A stretch of 64,000 bases of DNA, from NCBI RefSeq assembly GCF_033807715.1, contig NC_084587.1, positions 26,713,017-26,777,016 on the forward strand. The letters run 5' to 3'. This stretch comes from Cololabis saira (taxonomy: Eukaryota > Chordata > Actinopteri > Beloniformes > Belonidae). Below the pieces are notes generated by a model, which did no database searches, was not told the DNA's origin, and worked only from the letters and a program-made list of their open reading frames with translations. The position numbers were made by a program, and so were the translations under genes. Positions 35,422-48,863 of this stretch are shown here, in pieces (position 1 is the first letter of the stretch; every line of letters starts with the position of its first letter).

Positions 35422-36667
35422 GGGAGACGCATCGCCTCAGACTAAGTCCTCAACAGGGTGCCGAGACGGGAGAAACCGACTTAAACGTGGTTTGCTGAGA
35501 ATAGAAACTCCCGTGAGTACAAATGAAAGCAATTGAAAGGGTTTTTTAGTGTTTTTCCTTTTTAATTCAGGTTTCTTCTGTTCTTATACACGGTTGAAGA
35601 CTGGACAAAAGCGAGAGACTCCGGTTGTCGCAGCAGCAGCAGCCGCGCCAGAGAGAGAGAGTGAGACGGCTGTCTTCCCACTTCTACTACTTTTTCTTGT
35701 TCAAATAAATGCTTTCCAACTGCGTGGTTTTCATGCAGTTTAGTTGGCAGAAAAAACCACGAGCTACTGCTTTGAAAAAGCGTTTCTGCGAACCTGTTGT
35801 GTCATTTTTTCCGTGTAATGCGAGCTGCTGCGCATCCAGGCGCGAGCATGGCAAGTTATAGTTGGACTGCTATCCGAGGAGGAAACCCTTTTTCTGGAAG
35901 AGTTTAAAGTTTCCCCCCCATTTTTCCTCTTTCGACTCACGGACATACGCGGGTTGTAATTTTCTTGGAAATATGTTGTAAGTTTTACAGACTTGCTGCC
36001 CGCCTTTCTCCATCACAACCACAGGGATCCTGGAGCGCTTTTAACTGTTTTCAGACCCAAACACAATCAATTAGTGGATTGATTTATTATCCCCCCCACC
36101 CCCCCCAAACATCACTTTTTTTTCGGAGCTTGTACTCACAGAGGATAATTTCCGTGTTTTTTCTCGCGTTTCTGTTAATACCTTCAGGATTTTAATGATC
36201 CACCGGACAAATCCCCCGGTGAAGACATCAAAACAAGCGCGGATTTGATGTCGATAGCAGAGAATAAGCCGATAAGTCTAAAACACACTCAAATGTATTA
36301 ATTTTTCCCTGGATCAATCTAAATTAAAATGAGCTGTCTCCGTCCTCAGAAGCACATGGACTCCGAAGCCGCAGTTGTAGATGACTGGTTCCTCATGTAG
36401 TGAAGCTGCTCACTGAGGGGGAAATATTTTGCGCTTTTTTTTTTTTTTTTTTTGCTTCTGCTCCTCATCCCGCTGAGTTTTTGGACGTCGGATCTGGGTA
36501 GTTTTCTCCAGAGGGGGACCGTGATCAACTCCTGGAGCTCAGATCTTCCTCTCCATCGGAAAAAAAAAGTGCTGAGCAGCCTCCTCTCCTCCGCTCTGAT
36601 TATTGACCTACCCAGGGCAAAAATCAGAGCCGAAGCGGTCGCGGATATCACGTCCCCACCGCTTAGG
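35422..36667 (+). other. Probable 5' leader region of host gene
   Basis: GC content rises towards 36.6 kb. A strong donor-like GTGAGT lies at 35513-35518. A T17 run at 36437-36453 and a TTTTCTCCAG acceptor-like site at about 36503-36512 could bound an untranslated intron. No stop in the 36452 frame separates this region from the first ATG at 36668, so the leader could in principle extend the frame, but no upstream in-frame ATG is present. Transcript structure is inferred. Confidence 0.4.
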
Positions 36668-36839
36668 ATGAGACCGAGACCTGGCCGAGAGGGAGCCCCG
36701 GAGCTGGAGGGGGGGCCTGCGGCGGGGAGCCGGCGGGGCACGAGGATGAAGGGCACCGGGACCGCTGGAGGGGGGAGCCGGTGTCTGCTCCTGGTTCTCC
36801 TGCTGCTGGGCTGCAGCTGCCACATGTTGCACGGTCAAG
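36668..36839 (+). CDS. First coding exon with signal peptide
   Basis: The frame opens at ATG 36668 (MRPRPGREGAPELEGG). A second in-frame ATG at 36746 gives a textbook signal peptide: a basic/polar start MKGTGTAGGGSR, hydrophobic core CLLLVLLLLGCSC, then HMLHGQ. Both ATGs have A at -3; I favour 36746 as the better signal-peptide start. The exon ends at CAAG, followed by GTAAGA at 36840, a near-consensus donor, after one base of a codon (phase 1). A phase-1 intron directly after the signal peptide is common in genes for Ig, MAM, CUB or LDL-module receptors and adhesion proteins. The product should enter the secretory pathway. I cannot name the gene: the mature domains lie beyond the window. Confidence 0.65.
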
Positions 36840-36971
36840 GTAAGAGCTCAACTCCCAAGACTCTTAGATGCAAAATGTCACATGACTCACAAGTGCTTTA
36901 TGAGATGATTTTAACTTTCAAACTCAAAATGAACAAAAAGGAGAAAGCTGATGTGAATAATCCCAAGTTAA

Positions 36972-37467
36972 AGGGGACCTATTATGGCATCTAATACCTA
37001 TTTTAAACAGGCCTTTGAGTCTTAAAAACAAGCTTTTGATTGTTTTTGCTAAATAAATTAGAAATTCAGCCTCTGAGCCATGTCTTTATCTTCCCAATCT
37101 CTAACCTCATTATCTATGCGGGATTCTGAGTGGGCGGGGAGGCTATGATAATGAGGCACTGTGCTGATTGGCTGCCTGAATGATGCGATACATCGCTACG
37201 AAAAAAGGGCAGAAGCTCTGGCTGGCGGAGTTAGTTGTGGGCGCGGTTTCACGCATCGGAGGCCAACCTATCGCGCCCGTCGTTACGTAAAGACGGGCGC
37301 AGAATCTGAACGGCTCGTAGAAGCCACATCCCACCGGACGGCTCATCCGGGCGGCTGTACAGGCAGAATTTGGTTGCTTTCCTCCTTCTCTGAGTTGGCA
37401 GGCTGAGGGGAGACCACTTTATATATGTTAAAGCAAGAGAAAACCTGTTTTTCATAATAGGTCCCCC
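36972..37467. mobile_element. TTAA-flanked MITE (piggyBac-like target)
   Basis: It is flanked by TTAA at 36968-36971 and 37468-37471. Inverted ends: the left begins AGGGGACCTATTATGG and the right ends CATAATAGGTCCCC(C). Length is 496 bp with no coding capacity. TTAA targets fit piggyBac-type (or Kolobok-type) transposases. It sits only about 130 bp downstream of the exon donor. Confidence 0.8.
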
Positions 37468-38494
37468 TTAAAACGAAGGGAATACTGTATGTCAGACTCA
37501 GTGTAGCATTTTTATAGTCTGTTTTTCTGCAGTGGGGAAATGGTTTGTATGAGATGAAATCATCTGAAATTAATTTTAATTATGGTGATGCTTAGATTGC
37601 AGGATTAAGATAATGAGGGTGTATAAGGAAAGTGGGGGTATGTGTGGGGTGAATGTTAGTTTCTAGGTTGTGATAATCCCCCTCTTTGTCAGTGACCTGC
37701 TTAACTACAACCCTTGATTGGGCACTGAAGCAAGCAAGTGCACAAACACTCAAACACATGCAGCCTGACACATATTAATCTGAGTTGTCCCCTTATATTC
37801 TTCTGCTGACCCTTTTACACCAGCAGGTGTCCATATAAGCCATGAAAAAGTAATTATGTGAAGTAACTGTTGTATATGACAACAGATATGAGGACATATT
37901 GATTCCTTACCAAAGCTAGAAATAGTGCATTGCCATATGTGCTTTTTTTGTAGATAAAAGTAATGTTTAAGTTTTGCTGCATGAATGTGTGTAAGTTTCT
38001 ATACACGTGTGGTTGCGTTTCATGGAAGAACCAGTGGCAAAACAAAAGCCCAGAAGAGGTCAGAATGGGTGTTGACACACACTTTTCTGTGGGTCACAGA
38101 TGGCGTGGTGGGCAGAATGTGAGGCTGAGACTTTGGGGTTGTGTGGAGGAGGGGGTCTCAGGAATGTCTGCATTTATGTGTGTAAGAGAAGTGTGGGGGG
38201 TGCGCTATTTTGGAAGGCGTGGAGGATATATGTTTCATATAATTGCAGGAAAGTGCCTGCGTGAGTGTGAAAGTAAGAGCCGGGGAAAGGGGTAATGAGG
38301 AGTCTGAGTTGAGTCTGACCAAAAGGAGGAGGAGAAGAGTGTGAGAGGAGACACAGGCAAAGACAATGAGCTAAAAAAAAATAAATAGGAGGGTTAAGTA
38401 GGAATGTGATACATCATACTTGTCACTCAGAAGCTGTGCCATCAGATCAATCGATGATGACGGTATGACAACACCTCTGTGCATGTCAGAGTTA

Positions 38495-38570
38495 CTCTCC
38501 TCTCCTCTCCTCTCCTCTCCTCTCCTCTCCTCTCCTCTCCTCTCCTCTCCTCTCCTCTCCTCTCCTCTCT
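38495..38570. repeat. (CTCTC)n / (TCTCC)n pentamer repeat
   Basis: About 15 copies of a pyrimidine-only pentanucleotide. The resulting Ser-Pro-Leu-Leu repeats in translation are artefacts. Such a polypyrimidine tract could form triplex DNA. Confidence 0.95.
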
Positions 38571-41500
38571 TTTCTCAGCCGTCACACACTTTGTCTTCCT
38601 ACCTCGCTGTCTCTCCCTGCTTCAATCCTGTGGCTGCAGTCTGCTCCGTCAATCTCTGCATTAATGTCAATGTCTCGCCACCAGCACCCAAGTTACCCCC
38701 CCCCCCACACACTTTCCCACCGTCAAACCCACCAACTCTTCCCAGCTGTCTTGGCTGGAGGGGTAGGGTTGAATTAAAAATTAGGGACTCACGACAAGGG
38801 TGACCGTGGTGAAAGGGAGGTGGGATTATTGATTTGAAAAACTGTGCAAGATTGCCTGTCGAAGGTTGTACATTTTCCAGGTTCTGAATCGTCCATCTAG
38901 CATTTATTAGAACATTTTATTTTAGAAGGCGAAGGATGAAATTCATGAGGCAATGTTGATCCCTCTGATCTTTCCCTGCTTTTTTCTGTGTCCCTTTCAC
39001 CCTCCTTCCCTTCTGCCCCTCTGCCTCTTTCACTCCCTCTCTCCTTTTCACGCAGTCAATCGATGCCCACACCCCTCCTCATAAATGCAAGGGTTTATAT
39101 GAGCCAACTCTCGTCTCTTGGAGCACATTTAAATAAGCTCATCGATCTTTCATTTTGGAGTTTAAATGACGGCAGCATTTTACTGTCTCCCTCCTACTCC
39201 TCTTCATCTTCCCTTCTTCCGCTTTTCATCTGCTCACCTCTCCACTATCCCTTCTTTATTCATAACTTATCCTTTCGGCTCCCCCACTGCTTTCCCTGTC
39301 ACTGAGTAGGTTCTGCTCCACAGCTGTTTGACTTATTCACATTTCAGCATGGATTCAGACTGTGACTCATTCCAGACTTTATATTCTGAGTGAAGTCAAG
39401 ACTGGGTCAGTCAGTGTATTTCAAAATGTCACTCGTATTTTACATTAGGTTGGCTGAGCAATAGACGATTTTCAAATCTTAACCCATTTTAAAAACATGA
39501 GACCACACACAAATTGACAGACTAAATGGATTTTTAGTGTCAAAATCCTCTGAATGCATACACTAAACAATCAGCCAGGCTGCGAGACCACACAACTAAT
39601 GCTTGAGGTAATGATTTCACCGTAGCGGTTCCATAGACATGAAATCTCACCGAAATTTGGATGATCAAAAGTGACTTAATAAGAAAAACAAGCATGTCCT
39701 GTTGCACTATGTCTTCATGACACCATATAAAAGCAGCTGTGTTTGTGACACAGTTCTACAAGCTGCTATTCTTTACTGGTATGTTTGTGAGCTGTAACTG
39801 TGCACTTACACAGGAGAGTTGTGGCAACACTTGTCATACCAATAAACAACTAATCAATTTATTTGCCTCAGGTTAGTGACCTGAAAAGTTGAACTTTTCC
39901 CAACTTCTGATGGGCGTAGTGCATCCAATGTGACACAACAAACCCACAATTAGTCCAGTAAGACTTGATGTCATCGCATTCAAAGTCAGTATTAATGTTG
40001 ATGCTGGATGTCTACGGATGAGGGGTTAGAGTATGGAAAACCCAGCGAGTAATTATACAGAGTCTACTTTCTTTCATGAGGAATTGAGGTATTGGGTTGG
40101 AGGCAGGATTGAGGAAGCTTTGATACAACTAAGCAGAAAAAAATAATCTTATTGACACCACATACTTAAGGATTATGTTGATTTATCGCATGTGACAGGC
40201 TTCAAATTTGGCAATGCCCCTGTCTTAGGAGGCAAAATCTGGGTTAAAAATCATGCTAAAAATCCCTTCATTTGTAGCCAGCCTTACTGTGAGCCATTGT
40301 CCAAAATGTATCAGCGTCATCAATATTGCAGTTGAAAGATGAAAAAGGTTATTTTCTGAAACAACCTGAAATGACCTGTCTATAATTGTGTGTTGAGGAG
40401 TGGATCCAAATGCGGGAGATAGAGAATCAGCATCAGAATCAAATTTGTTCACTAATCTTGTGCAAACAAACAAGGAATTACATTTTTCAGACTTTGTCTC
40501 TCAAGGTTTAATAAAATAAATAAAAAAAAAAAAAATAAAAAATAAAAAAAAGTGCTTCAATGAACAAAAAGTGCTATTTGACGGGAATCCAAAAATAACA
40601 CCAGAAGCCCCCACTACTAGAAAACCAGACAAACACAGACCAGGAAGAACCTGAGCCAGGAAGACAGACGAACCGGCACAGAGGAAAGGAAAGACTAGCG
40701 AATGGACGTTTATTAATACACATTCTTTTCTGTACTTGCGTTCTTGTGAAACGTCATCTGCAGCCAAAGTACTGTTTCACTTCTCAAGAACACATCTGAC
40801 CAAGTACAGCAGACTACCCGGATGTGTTCCCGCTCCGCCCATTTTATTGAGGATGGATCCAGTGGAGACGTGTACCCTTAAGACGGCAACGCATCCCAGA
40901 GTGCACTGTATTTTAGACTAACAAGTAAAGGTAATAGAAGTAGAGGGACGAGTTAATAAAAAGTTATAATTTTATTTTTGTTTAGTAAAATGTAGTTTTA
41001 AGACGGTTTTGATGATCTGAGAATATAGTTATTATAACTTAATATTTGTGCTAAAGTTATAAAGATAGAGCTTATTTAAAAGTTATTTTCTTGTGTTAGA
41101 AACGTTTTAACTTGACAGCCCTATGAATAGAATAAATAAAAAACGACTAAATTCAGAATATATGTTTATAGCAGTCTTACAGGTTGCTAGTGATGTTTTT
41201 TCCCCCCCATTGCTAATTTGAGTAATGCTGATGGTAGAGAAGTAAAATTGAATGAAATATATATAGTTAACATGTTTGCTGACCTTGCCCAAGATAACTA
41301 CATACAGATGTGGCAGGGCAGGAATCCAAATCCAACAGCAATTTAACTTTTGTAATTTACTTCATTATGATAGTAAAAAACCTTACATTTCTAAGGTTGT
41401 TTCTAAAGTTTAGTTACTTTCTATTATCCTGGGAAATAATATCTTCTTCAACTGGTCCCAGAGAAGACTTTTGCAGGAATGCTGACCTACTTTGTTATCA

Positions 41501-41725
41501 CACAATGCCAGTTAACGTTTATTACATATTATCAGTATATGATTAGGCTCGATGTGACACATGTCATTGGCTTAGTTCAGTCAGAGCTTGGTGCTGATTG
41601 GACCACTGCTTATGCATAACATTTGCTATTTGAGGTCATAGATTGTACATTTGCATGGTGGTCTTAAGGCTGGGAAAGTTTCATCTCTTGATGGCAAAAC
41701 CCAAATCAAACAGACTAGGGAGAAG

Positions 41726-41880
<155 letters not shown>

Positions 41881-44637
41881 AGTCTCTCATCAGTGTCAGG
41901 CATCTAAAGTGAATGTGGAAATTTGCTTAACCATCCTGTAATGAGGAGCGAATAAATTAGACACTTCATCTAACTGATTATCATTGTCCATGCTACATGA
42001 CATGAAGTCCATAATGACTTCCACCTTTATGACACTCATTTCAACATTATCTGTTGGTCTTGTTTTTTTTGCTGCAGCCTTTGGTTGAAGATTGAAAAAT
42101 TATATTTCTTGAACGGTTAAAAGAGTAGTAGAGCCTGTTTGTTGATGCTCCTTTCCATCAACAGTGCTCTGGCTTGTGATGCATTTTAAAATAAATATAC
42201 TGTGCTATGCATAGTTGCACACACTTTGCTACGATTAGATAGATTTAATCAATTGTCACAATAGCTGGCAATTAATTTCATAATCAATTAATAGTGACAC
42301 ACTTATGAAACCAAAAAAGCACCGTGGTAATTCTCCTGAGGAGGGTGCGTTAAGCCAGTTATTGGCTCATATTGGAACCAGAGGACATGACACACTCTCC
42401 TTGTGTCTCTTACATAAGCATTTCAAAAACAGCAAAAAGACAAAGACTATTTAATTATACATTTAAGGTAGTTTAGTCCTTCACATTTCTTTTTGATGAT
42501 TAAACTGGTGATCAAAATATTTATGACAATATTTTATACCTTTATTTTGTGCCTTTGCAATAACATACAATTTTTGTTACAAGAGGTATTCATCATCTAT
42601 ATAACATTCAATAAGATGAAAAATTGTAATAGCATGTTTATATAAAGTCAAGATTTCAGTTTTCAGTAGCCAGCAACATTCTAGTCAAGTTAGAATTAAG
42701 ATTAAGAAGAATTAAGGGACTTAACTCTCACAGTTACTCATGGCACTTTTTAAAGCAATCTAGGTTAACATTCAGTCCTTCGGAGCTTAAGTTTTCACAT
42801 GGTGATTTATTTATTTTTTCTTATATTTTCAATTACATGTTGAATGGATCCATGAAACTTATTTTACAGGCAGAGTTCACAGCTGAAAGAGGATGGAAGA
42901 AAAAAAGTGGGCTTGCACTATTCTAATGGTCCCTTTGAAAGGGAAATAGCCATGGTGTGTCGAAATAAATAAATAAATATCAGAAGCAGCATTCTGTTTC
43001 TTCCTTTTTGGAGTCATTTTTACTCATTTTTGCCATAATGAGTTTTCGCTGTTGGTAATTTACACAGACTGATCAGGGGTTTCTCAACGCTGCTGTGATA
43101 ACACACAGCTGACCATTGACAGCAGCATTATTGATAAAAGCGGTGTTTTCTGTCATACCGGCTCACCTTTGCACACAGAGCTTGTCTCATCTTTGTTTCA
43201 TGTCTGTTACTACCTTCCAAAGCTGGACAGAAATGTAATGAAAATGCTCCACTCTTCCACCTTGGAGATGGTTCACAGACAAAAAAAGGGCGAACATTGT
43301 TGCAATATTCCCACCTTCAAAGTGCCTTTTGGCTACAGCTGAAGAGGGTACGGACGTAATTCAGTTCTGTGGTTGTGCAATAATTGTGGGTATTTGTCAA
43401 AAGCAGTCCTAAATCCAAAAAAATAAACATTAAAGCTCTAAAAAGAAAATAGAAGAACAAAAAAAGAATAGAAGCACAGTTGGTTGTTCACTGTTAGACA
43501 TGTAAGTAATGTATGAACTGATGATGATTGATGGTGTTTTGTTTTTAGTCATAATTGGATCATGAAGTCATCAGTTTTCTTAAGGGGTGGATCAGCCATC
43601 AAACAAGTATAAAATGAAAGTTAAAAGGAATCAGCAAGCAGAGATTTTCCAAATCCATGTACTGTGTGCTGCTTCACTGATGATGACTGTGTCAGATGCT
43701 TCATACACCAAAACATAAGCTACTGTATGTGATCTGCCCTTGTGGATGTGAGTGATTGCATGAAATTGAATACTTTTTTTTTAATTAAATATAAACAGAA
43801 AAGCCCAAATTGCACAATTAAGAATCCATCATGACGATCTATGAACAAACTTTTGCATGTTTTGCTTATATACATAATTTGCATGGACCTTAATTGACCA
43901 ACGAGAGCCCGTCTGGGATGAAACAACTACATTTTTCTTTTCATTTCCAAAATGTAATAAACAAATAATACCTGGATTCTGACAACAGGTATCTAAGAAA
44001 TTATAATCGATTGTATTTCAGAAAATCACACTTCTTAGAAACTGTGGCTATTTTGTGCCTGTAGAATGCTGAATGCCATCCCGAACTCTTGCACCAGCTT
44101 ACAGGGTTATTCATAGGAGGAAGTACAGTAGCAGTTACTGAACATAATTGCAGTACAGTGTACCAGACTGAAAAACAGAGGATTACCATAGTTTATCCTT
44201 GAGGAAGTATAAAGTTCAATGGTATTTCTGATTAGTTTCAAAGATTAATGTTTCCATTCTGGTAGAAATTAGACTGCATTTTTCATTACATTTGAAAAAA
44301 AAAAAAAAAGGTATACTATTACATATGTTCTTGCACTTTCTTTGCCCATAAACAAGTATTTTATTAAACAATTCTAAATGCCTCTTGAGAAATTTGTCTG
44401 TTGGATTGTGAATATATATGTGTGTATGTGTGTACGTGCCTGTGGTGTAGAGACAGACTAAGAAATGAAGGAGAAGAAAATGCCTCCATCTATGTGTGGA
44501 GGGGTTTGCTTGATGGATGTCAGGTTCATCAGTTTTAAAAAGAAGTGAGTTCCCTGGTCAACCCCCTTATTTTCTGTCTGTCAGGAGGAAGAAATCATCA
44601 TATTTCCACATCTAGCTGATTATTTGTGGTTTGTGTT

Positions 44638-44802
<165 letters not shown>

Positions 44803-44888
44803 TTTTTTTTTTGATTTTTAAAAAACCCTTTATTTTCTATTCAATCATGACATTTCAAAACACTTCAGAATATCAAAAACAGAACTCA

Positions 44889-47800
44889 TTATAATAACAC
44901 ACAGTTAAAAACCAACTGTCCCTCTACAACAGAGCACAGAGCCTCATTGAAACACCACTGTAAGATAAACACCTCAACATCATTCATGAGTGAGTAGAAC
45001 CCAAAGTCCACTCTGATTCTGGCTTTTACCAATGCCTTAAACATGGGCAAAAGCCCCTCCCCTGATTCATGCAACACCTGATTCTTCCTGCTTTTGTAAA
45101 CAGCCAGTTTGGCCTGTCCCACAACAAAGTTCAATAGCTGCCACTTCTTTGCATTTTCTTTTTTGTACCCAGCACCAAGAACAAAAGCCATTTTACACCA
45201 CTCTTCACCACAGCTTAAAAAAATTATTTTCAAAATTTCAAACAGTTCTTCTAATCTGTAACATTCCATAAAACAATGGAAAATAGTTTCCGGCTCGTCA
45301 CAGAAAGGGCACTTAGTGGACACTGAGGGATTCAACCTAGAAATAAAGCTGTTAACACCCAAAGCTCCCTTCAATATCCTCCACTGTAGATCCCCTGATC
45401 TTTTGTTTAAGGGGGGCTTATATAGCACCCTCCACACTGGTTTGCAATCGACCTCCATCTTTAATGTCTCTCTCCATACAGTGTCGGTTTTCCCACTCAA
45501 CTGTTTTTTGTTCAGAGCTTTAACACAGTGTTTGTACATAGCTTTCCCCCTCAGCATGTACAAATCTGTAGATGTTTCATTTCGACTTCTCAAAGAAAAC
45601 TCCATCACCCCAGTTTGATCCACTTCAAGACCCAATTCAGGGAACGGATCTCCCTCATCTGGATGCTCCGTACCACTGAAGTAGTCCTGTAGCATCTCCA
45701 GTTCCTCGTTGCTCAGTCTCCTCATCCATTCGTTCAGAATGTCTCTGGTGTGTCGCCTCGACCTCAGACCCAGCAAAGCGGCCACTGCCTCTGTGTTGTA
45801 GAATCCTGGACCCGCTACATCCGCAACATGTCTCAGTTTCAATGTCCCAGCTGACACCAACCTCTGAGTGAGCCCAGGTCTGCTTCCACTCTGCACATCC
45901 AGTCGGGCCCCATGTGTTAGAGGCTCCTCAAGGAGCCAGTGCAACGAAGCTGCAGGTTCCAGCCTGTTCCATTTAAAAAGAGTCCATGCCCTAAACAATC
46001 CCTGATAAAAAGGACACATCACACACAATCTTATAAAATTACAGTCTGTTAAAAACAAGGAAGCATCTAGCCCCAAACCTGCTATTCTCCTTAAAATGAA
46101 GCCCATTACTGGCTTCCAAACAACATCATCATCTCCTGTGAGGTACCTTTGTATATGTTGTAATCTGAAAGCCGCTGTTCTGCTTTCCAGATGAATTAAC
46201 CCCTGACCCCCTTCCTCTTTTGACAAATAAAGTACACTTTGTGGAACCCAATGCAACTTGTCCCAGAAGAAATTGACCATCACTGCTTGTATTTTTTTTA
46301 ACAGACCAGCAGGAGGCTCCATACATTTTAGCCTGTGCCAAAGAGTTGATGCTACTAAATTATTAATAATCAGTACTCTTCCTCTGTAAGACATTTGTGG
46401 TAACAGCCACCTCCATTTAGCCAGCTTTCCCTCCACCTTTTCCACCACTCCTTCCCAATTCTTTTCTTCAAACTGCTTATCTCCCAAGTACACCCCCAGG
46501 TACTTTAAACCACCCCTCTTCCACATTAACCCTCCTGGCAACTTAGGTAAACCTGCAGACCATGTCCCAACTGCTAAGGCCTCACTTTTGGTCCAATTTA
46601 CCTTTGCAGATGAAATTTTCCCAAAAGTTTTAACTATGTTTCCTAATCTTGAAACATCTTTTTGATCTTTTATAATGGCAATAATGTCATCTGCATAAGC
46701 AGAAACAATAAAACGTGTATTAAAATCAGATAAATTCAAACCATCAATCTTAGATCGAATATTATGCAGCATAGGTTCAATTGACAAAGAGTAGAGCATA
46801 CCTGACATTGCACACCCTTGTCTAATTCCCCTTGTTGCCTTAAATGGTTTACACAAACCCCCATTAAATTTCAGTACACTTTCAATGTTTTCATACATCA
46901 CCTTAATCCTGGCAATAAAACCATCACTGAGGCCGAACCTCTGCAAAACTTTCCAGAGGTAACGGTGCTCAGTGCGGTCAAACGCCTTCTCCTGGTCCAA
47001 AGAAACCAGACCAGCATCAAGGCCCAAAGAGCTGGAGACGTCCAAAAGGTCTCGAATCAGTGAAACGTTGTCAACGATGGACCTGCCGGGTACACAGTAT
47101 GTCTGAGTCCGGTGGATGACCTGGTCCATCACCTTCTTCAGCCTATCGGCCAGGACTTTTGACAGCATCTTGTACTCCGTGCACAACAGAGAGACCGGCC
47201 GCCAGTTCTTTATTTCCTGAAGGTCACCCTTTTTCGGCAACAGTGTCAGAACTGCCCTCCTGCAGCTCTAAGGCAGAAAGGAGTCATCAAAACATTCATT
47301 AAAGACAGCCAGAACATCATCCTTCAGCACATCCCAAAAAACTTTATAGAAATCAGGTGGTAGCCCATCAATACCAGGAGCCTTCCCCCCTTGCATACTC
47401 TGCAGCGCCGCATATAGCTCCTCTGTAGTCAACTGACCCTCCAGTTCTTTATTGGTCTCCTCAGAGACTTTGGGTAGACCACTGCAGAACATGTCAAAAG
47501 CCTCCTCATCCTCACTGTACTCACTGCTGTACAAGTGAGAATAAAAATCCACGGCTCTCTGCCGGATGTCACTGGCTTCAGTGAGCAGTTGTCCTCCATC
47601 AGAACGCAGCGCATGGATGAATCTGCTCTGTCCCTTCTTTTTCTCCAGGCTAAAAAAAAACTTTGATGGTGAGTCCATTAGAGCTTCGGACTGGAAGCGG
47701 GACCGGACCAGCGCCCCCTGCGCTTTGGAACCCAGCAGGTTTGCCAGTACGGCCTTTTTGTATTTGAGGTCATCAATACTGCCTCGATTTCCTGTGGACG

Positions 47801-48863
47801 CTGCAGCCTTCTGTAGCTCCACTATTTCAATCTCCAGATCATTCATGGATTTGGTGATGTTACGAGAGACATTGAAAGTGTACTGTTGACAAAATTGCCT
47901 AATTTGCACCTTTCCACAATCCCACCATTGTTTCAATGAATTAAAATCTCTCTTTCTGGATTGAAAACCCTTCCAAAGAAAAATAAAACTCTCTCTAAAG
48001 TGCGCATCTAATAATAGAGCAGTGTTAAAGTGCCAATATGCAGATTTGTGCTTAACATTTGCAATAAATAAATTACACAACACCATGGAATGATCGGAAA
48101 ACCCTACGGGCAGTATACTGCATTTTTTAAAAGTACTAAAATGATGTTTAAAACAATAAAATCTGTCCAACCTGGCCATAGAAAAAATACCTTCTCTGCT
48201 CTGGACCCAAGTATATTGTCTTTGCTTGTCATGCATTTCTCTCCACACATCAGTTAGCGTGTGGGAGTCCACCAGCCGCTGCATGGCTCGTTTTGAAGCA
48301 CCATGAGGTTCAACATGATTTCTGTCAATCTGGTCATTTCCCGTACAATTAAAATCACCTGCTAAAAATAAAAACTCTTCGGGCCCACATTGATTTAAAA
48401 TATTATTGAGTTCGTTTAAAAATTTAACTCTAACAGTTCCCAAGTTAGGAGCATAAACATTAATAAAAACCATTGTATGAAGCTCATATTTGGCCCTTAC
48501 CACTATCAGTCTGCCTTTTACTATTACCTCCACCTCATAGGACTTCGGCAAAAAATCTTTGGAAAAAAGAAGTGCTACACCACCACTGTTATTGTGAAGA
48601 TGACTTAACACAACCTCCCCCTCCCACTCCCTCTTCCAGTCAGTCTCATTCAAAGTGTCACTGTGCGTTTCCTGAACTAAAGTTACATTAATGTTTTTTA
48701 ATTTAACCATTTCAAAAAAACTCATTCTCTTCCTCACATCTCTGGCCCCATTTAAATTAAGTGTGGCAACTCTGAAATCACTCATGACTTCTGAAGTGAG
48801 AAAAACAACCAAAACTAAGAACCACAGAAAACAGCCAGTCTTACAATGCATTGGTGCTTTCAT
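44889..48863 (-). pseudogene. Tx1-clade ORF2: endonuclease-RT, one stop
   Basis: ORF2 begins at ATG 48863 and spans about 1324 codons. The first 26 residues are hydrophobic (CFLWFLVLVVFL); the conserved start MSDFRVATLNLNGARD follows. Endonuclease motifs: VTLVQETHSD, VFINVYAPN, FLAGDFNCTGN, MARLDRFYC, GFSDHSMVLC. Pre-RT motif: GGKAPGIDGLPPDFYK. An in-frame TAG at 47268-47270 follows DDSFLP, just before the RT. The same frame then continues: NWRPVSLL, VSLDQEKAFDRTEHRYLW, ATRGIRQGC, and SAYADDI with the catalytic Asp pair intact. A C-terminal CPFCDEPETIFHCFMEC zinc motif lies near 45300. The enzyme would nick target DNA and prime reverse transcription there. Besides the TAG it looks intact, so the copy is young. 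Confidence 0.93.
48860..48863 (-). promoter_or_regulatory. ATGA stop-start overlap, ORF1/ORF2
   Basis: Read on the minus strand, ORF1 ends AAA TGA and ORF2 begins ATG AAA in the same four bases ATGA. This arrangement suits termination-reinitiation, as shown for the stop-start codons of the silkworm LINE SART1. Coupling here is inferred. Confidence 0.7.

Noticed and set aside
36452..36994. Long plus-strand frame starting before the signal-peptide exon and running past the donor
   Set aside because: The apparent start codon at 36452 is TTG, not ATG. The frame beyond 36839 runs through a near-consensus GTAAGA donor into a MITE, so only 36668-36839 is kept.
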